Positions 60,426 to 64,000 of a stretch of DNA of 64,000 nucleotides are shown here, piece by piece. The stretch is taken from the NCBI GenBank assembly GCA_014529385.2, contig CM043967.1, positions 83,265,278 to 83,329,277 of the forward strand. The letters run 5' to 3'. Below the pieces are notes generated by a model, which saw only the letters and a list, made by a program, of their open reading frames with translations, ran no database searches and was not told the origin of the DNA. This DNA is from Adiantum capillus-veneris. Taxonomy: Eukaryota > Streptophyta > Polypodiopsida > Polypodiales > Pteridaceae. Numbering within the stretch: the stretch's first letter is position 1; each line of letters starts with the position of its first letter. The position numbers were made by a program, and so were the translations under genes.

Positions 60426-60902
60426 GGGAGGAAGATAGAACCCTAAAATGGATAGAGAATTTTAACATCGTAGGGGATTATCTCAAGAGACCTTAAAGCT
60501 CTATCTAACGAGAGTAAATCTTAAGACCTGTCAAGAGAGAACGAGAAATGAAATGAACCGTCTTTAAAAGACCAAGTTAACTTTTGGGATTGCAAAGTTA
60601 CAATGAATTGGTCGTTATGCAAACAGCATAAAAATTACTCTGGAATCTTAAGCTACTCAATTGTATCAAGTAGTAGCTTGATTTGGCAGTGCTTTTAAGA
60701 AGAAACTTTGCGTTTTTACTCCTCATTCCCTCAGCAAGCTCATTCTCACACAGTGGTGTCGTCATCAAGGTGGGTAATCTGCATTAGTCATACAAAAAGC
60801 AGTTACGCTGAGGAGTCTTAGACATTATACTGTTCGTGATTTTGATGACTTTAATATGTACTTGTATTCTGAGTGTGTTTGTCTGTCATTGTATTTCTAT
60901 AA
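60426..60902. other. Unassigned stretch after copia 2
   Basis: About 480 bp with no recognised gene and no copy of the putative 5' LTR (before 56018). Confidence 0.5.
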
Positions 60903-60925
60903 TGTGTGTGTGTGTGTGTGTGTGT
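60903..60925 (+). repeat. (GT)n at 3' end of Penelope-like element
   Basis: 23 bp, (CA)n on the element's coding strand, directly after the last coding-like frame. Confidence 0.9.
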
Positions 60926-60929
60926 TTGG

Positions 60930-61300
60930 CCCACCCCCATCCCTGGGGCTAAGTACAGTTGGCGGAGGACAGTCCACCAAGTGGACTTGTCCCCTACCAA
61001 ATGCATGTAATGATATATTAAATCTCAACTCAAGAAAGTTTTCTTTTTGTAAGAATGTGATAACAAGTGATTCAATCTTGGCTTCAGCAAAGCCATTAGC
61101 TTTGAACATAGCGATAAGTCTTTTTAGGTCACAGTAGGCCATCACTGTGTTTGAAGCATTATAAATGATAGGGAGTACCTGAGAGACACATACTTTATAT
61201 GCCATATTTTTTGGTCGATTACTTGCTGCCTGAATAAATGATACCTGATGGCCAGGTAACACATCCTTTTTCCATGAGGTGGAGGTTGAATACTCGCAGG
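60930..61300 (-). pseudogene. Penelope-like thumb / C-terminal region
   Basis: Minus frame: VSFIQAASNRPKNMAYKVCV, SQVLPIIYNASNTVMAYCDL, KRLIAMFKANGFAEAKIESL, VITFLQKENF. This matches the region after the YLDLxI strand in Naiad/Hydra-type Penelope reverse transcriptases (SNxPxxxxYxVYISQ ... GF). It is out of phase with the catalytic part, with the frameshift near 61290. Confidence 0.75.
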
Positions 61301-61998
61301 TATGTAGTACACATCTGTTTATGCATAGCTTTGACTGAAATAATATCCAAGGGGTATATGGTAAAGGGGTCCTCAAAGGACAAGGGTTTTTTATGTTCCA
61401 TGCATAATGGGATAAATTTGTTATTGATAAATAGCAGATCATCCATGTATCTCCAAGAATGTAAAACGGCTTTAAGCATTTCCATTTTTCGGAGGCGTGA
61501 TAGTTTTCGAATATATTCTAATTCAAACCATGCCAAGTATAAATTACACCATAGTGGGGAGCATGAGTACCCCATAGGTATACCCATGGTTTGCCTATAA
61601 ACATGTATGCCAAGTTTAGAAAAACAGTGGTCTAATACAAACCTGTTAATAGATATAAAATAATCAAACGTCCATCTTATTTCTGTTTTCTTTTTGGTGA
61701 GAGCAATTTTGTTACGGGATGTTTTGAACCCTTTGTATCCCAAGCCACTAGTGATCTTAATGATATGTTGGAGAGAATCCATCAGGCTATGTTTGCCATG
61801 GTGTGGGATAGCTTCATAACATGCTTTTATATCATATGTATAAACACAGTAAATTGTTTTGGGAAGGTTAATCAAAAAATCATATTGATTATTAATGACC
61901 CAATGTGCATTAGTGTGAATGTTGGAAAAAGTTTTGAGTTTCTTTTGGAACTCTTCCGTATATTCTCTGAACCCATGGTTTAACCCAGTCAACATTTT
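61219..61998 (-). pseudogene. Penelope-like reverse transcriptase catalytic core
   Basis: IYCVYTYDIKACYEAIPHHG (motif A, D at 61840 or nearby), FSKLGIHVYRQTMGIPMGYS plus CSPLWCNLYLAWFELEYI (motif B), LHSWRYMDDLLFINN (motif C, both D kept), then PFTIYPLDI. Penelope enzymes prime reverse transcription from a nicked target or a DNA end. Separated from the upstream frame by a 1-base slip in a run of five C near 62015, where the protein sense continues (SPP versus SP-ITNVITK). Confidence 0.85.
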
Positions 61999-62003
61999 TG
62001 TGA

Positions 62004-63629
62004 TTACATTAGTGATGGGGGAGAATACACATTCATGGCATTAGTTATCCATCGAAAAGCCATTTTGTGGATCTTGTAATTACCCATAATATATGGGAGT
62101 CCCTTATCAATCTTAGGATCGATACCAAATTCACCGATACAAGTGTTTAATAAGCTAATTAGTGTAGGTTCAGACTCATGTAAGGCCATGAATTCGGGAG
62201 ACTCTAATCTTTCCTTTGCATGTATTCGCATAATGTGCTTACAAATGAAAACAGGAATTTGTGCTGCTTTATCAAGACCACATATAAAAATATGTTGTTG
62301 AATAAACTCTATTTCATCCATGATGTCAGCATCTATATACCAAGGACTCTGGTTTGGTCTATAATATGGGAAAATTTCTTGAAACCGTTTACTTAATCGT
62401 GTTGAGATTAATTCATAATGAAAAAGTGACTTAGTTATGTTGAGCATACTACATAGTTGATCCCACCCTTTATGAAATTCTTGCTCTACAGGTTTTTGGT
62501 GTACAGGAACTAAAGGGATATGGTTAAAGCCTTTTGACATAAACTCTCTAAACATCCTATGTCTGATAAAGTCAGGGTTAGTAGTCAAGACATGTTTCCC
62601 TAGGGGTCCAAAATCATGCAAGAATTCTTGAAAACGTTTTTGTGTTAAGCAAACACATGTCTCTTCTAAGTCAAAAGGTTCGGCAAAGGTAGAAGATGGT
62701 TTTGAAAGAAACCATCCTAAGTTACGGGTGTACTTCCAACCAAAATTAATGCGAAAGTGGTTTAGATCATGTTTGAAACCAATGTCTTTCAAGAGTTGAT
62801 CAAAAAAAGTTTGTGGGTGCACAAAGTCCATAAACTTGTTGCAAAATGTTAAGTGAATAAATCGGCCAAAACTTTTTGTAGTTTTATTAAATACATATAA
62901 TCCATTTGTTCTTACCTCTAAATGTCTTACCTTCTCTTCTGTGTTATACTCCAACATTTTTGGGGTTTCCCCAAAGTCTTTAGATCCGCGGAATTGGTGA
63001 GGCTTTTTTGAAGATGAAGACATGCTTCCAGGTGTGTTACTAATCCGTTTCAATTGCTCCTTTCTCTTTGATGGTTTGAGGATAACGTCGATGGTGTGCC
63101 CAAGAGGATGATGTTGGACTCGTGGGAGTAGTGATGTCCCTGGAGTGTATAATACCAGACCTTTTGCTGCTTCAAAGAGGTGTTCCTGTAGTGCATAGAA
63201 TACTACCATAGCATGGCGAAGTTCCACAGGAAAAGATGCTACCCAAGAGATACAAGCATACACTTGCGTAGGTCCAGAAGAGTAAGGGAAAAATTTTGGA
63301 AGATTTTGAAACACAAACCACAACAAATGATCAAACCAAATAATTGTGGATGGGCATGTAGAACTAGGATCTCTTTTGCAGGTACATTTGACGAAGGGCC
63401 TATAGGTATTCCAGCAATTTTTTAAGAACTTTCGAATATCATTCTCCCGGTCATTGAGTGAGAGTCCTTTTGTGCGTGCAACTAATGATGTATTTGAGCA
63501 CTTTTTGCTTTCGAGATCGGAAAGCTTGATTTGCTTTAGAGTAAAAGGTAAATCCTGTGCTAACAAGTGCTTAGATTGTAAGGCTGATGTTTTGCATTGT
63601 TCAACTACTTCAGGAGAAAGGCTACACAA
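62004..63629 (-). pseudogene. Penelope-like N-terminal region and RT fingers
   Basis: 541 codons without a stop. The C-terminal end YIMGNYKIHKMAFRWITNAM is the Penelope 'PKxHKxxxxFRxI' finger motif. Before it, FICGLDKAAQIPVFICKHIM matches FVIVPADKAANNVVVICK of this family, and HVLTTNPDFIRHRMFREFMS precedes it in the usual place. CTCKRDPSSTCP (near 63360) is a small Cys cluster that might be a zinc finger. Much of the N-terminal half is unfamiliar to me. Confidence 0.75.
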
Positions 63630-64000
63630 CAGAGCTAAGGATTCTATGGTGAAGGGTGCACTTTGGTTAAGAATCTCAAAATCCCAAAGTCTATTTTCAA
63701 GTCTAATAGCATCAAAGTTCTATTTGGCGTGGAGGGAGGAGAGGGATATTCGGAAAACCTTTTTGGCATAGACTTTTCAATTCTATGAGAGTTTGGATCT
63801 CCTAAAAAGCCGAGGGCCTCCTTTTCTTCTGGTTCTTAAAGGTCTAAATCAAGCAAGGGATTGACAATATTGTTTGACTGCTTGATCTCAAATGGGAGAA
63901 TGGGCAAATTATTGATAAAGTAGAGCTTATTTACTATAGTAGGTAAAGAGGTAAAATAAAAATCTAAATCAGTTGAATCTTGATCATCAATAAATTTAAG
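63630..64000 (-). pseudogene. Penelope-like N-terminal extension (runs off window)
   Basis: Minus reading: FRISLSSLHAK, TAG (CAG expected), NFDAIRLENRLWDFEILNQS, APFTIESLALLC, in frame with the 62004-63629 part. Further out another phase is open from the edge: FIDDQDSTDLDFYFTSLPTI, VNKLYFINNLPILPFEIKQS, then TAA at about 63839, EPEEKEALGFLGDPNSH. So coding starts beyond the window. The frameshift is near 63770. Confidence 0.6.

Larger units (their letters stand above)
60903..64000 (-). mobile_element. Penelope-like element (Naiad/Chlamys-type), 5' end off window
   Basis: Minus-strand coding continues from the right edge to about 60930: N-terminal region, reverse transcriptase and thumb. It resembles the Penelope-like reverse transcriptases common in invertebrates and green algae (FRFISNSS, SYDFSTLYTTIPH, YRQVVGIPMGTNCAPL, RYLDD type motifs). 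No LTRs. The 3' end (low coordinates) runs into (CA)n on the coding strand. No GIY-YIG nuclease is seen in the part inside the window; in the Naiad/Chlamys group it is N-terminal, which would lie beyond 64000. At least three frameshifts and two stops make this copy inactive. Confidence 0.75.

Overview
The window is nuclear DNA of a land plant, most likely a fern. I infer this from degenerate PLS-type pentatricopeptide (PPR) repeats that run for kilobases with motifs of the DMYAKCGAL / ITYACILKA / SWNALI type, from a fragment of a cytosolic-type Hsp70, and from plant-style LTR retrotransposons. It is a gene-poor, transposon-nested intergenic region. I see no intact host gene, no tRNA or rRNA, no CRISPR array and no bacterial-type operon. 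Every coding-like stretch is a transposon remnant or a broken gene fragment.

Layout. (1) 1030-4670: internally deleted Ty1-copia element with 192/224 bp LTRs and a TGTTG target-site duplication (TSD). (2) 5220-9420: antisense PPR pseudogene split by a 3.4-kb minus-strand LTR element (5598-8962, TSD CACAT) that holds a perfect 99-bp-arm palindrome. (3) 9430-13200: short tandem repeats, a (CT)n tract and a Helitron Rep remnant. (4) 14349-17020: solo LTR of a Tat-like Ty3-gypsy family with a 4-bp TSD (ACAT). (5) 17690-18282: sense PPR fragment abutting an antisense Hsp70 fragment. (6) 18.3-26.2 kb: mostly unassigned AT-rich sequence with microsatellites, then a 474-bp near-perfect hairpin (26232-26705). 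(7) 27062-54610: a second antisense PPR array interrupted by a 25.5-kb composite retroelement with three LTRs (27302-28228, 41828-42754, 51903-52825). Its outer ends carry one TSD (ATCGA). Its first internal region is itself interrupted by a 10.4-kb minus-strand Tat-clade Ty3-gypsy element (28486-38877, TSD CTAT). (8) 56020-60425: degenerate Ty1-copia element without a recognisable 3' LTR. (9) about 60.9 kb to the right edge: minus-strand Penelope-like element (Naiad/Chlamys-type reverse transcriptase) running off the window and ending on a (CA)n tract.

How it fits together. The nesting gives an order of events: PPR array, then the three-LTR composite, then the Tat element. The Tat element has one gag-pol frame broken by seven nonsense codons, all of them TAG or TGA as expected from C-to-T changes at CAG and CGA. 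This fits deamination of methylated cytosines after silencing. The composite belongs to a large non-autonomous family. It has a tRNA-Asp-like primer site and a long decayed ORF with retropepsin-like remnants and a repeated tyrosine/aspartate/glycine motif, but no reverse transcriptase or integrase. Its 3' UTR carries tandem repeats. That ORF, the shared middle LTR, the Penelope-like element and the two large hairpins are the most novel items here.
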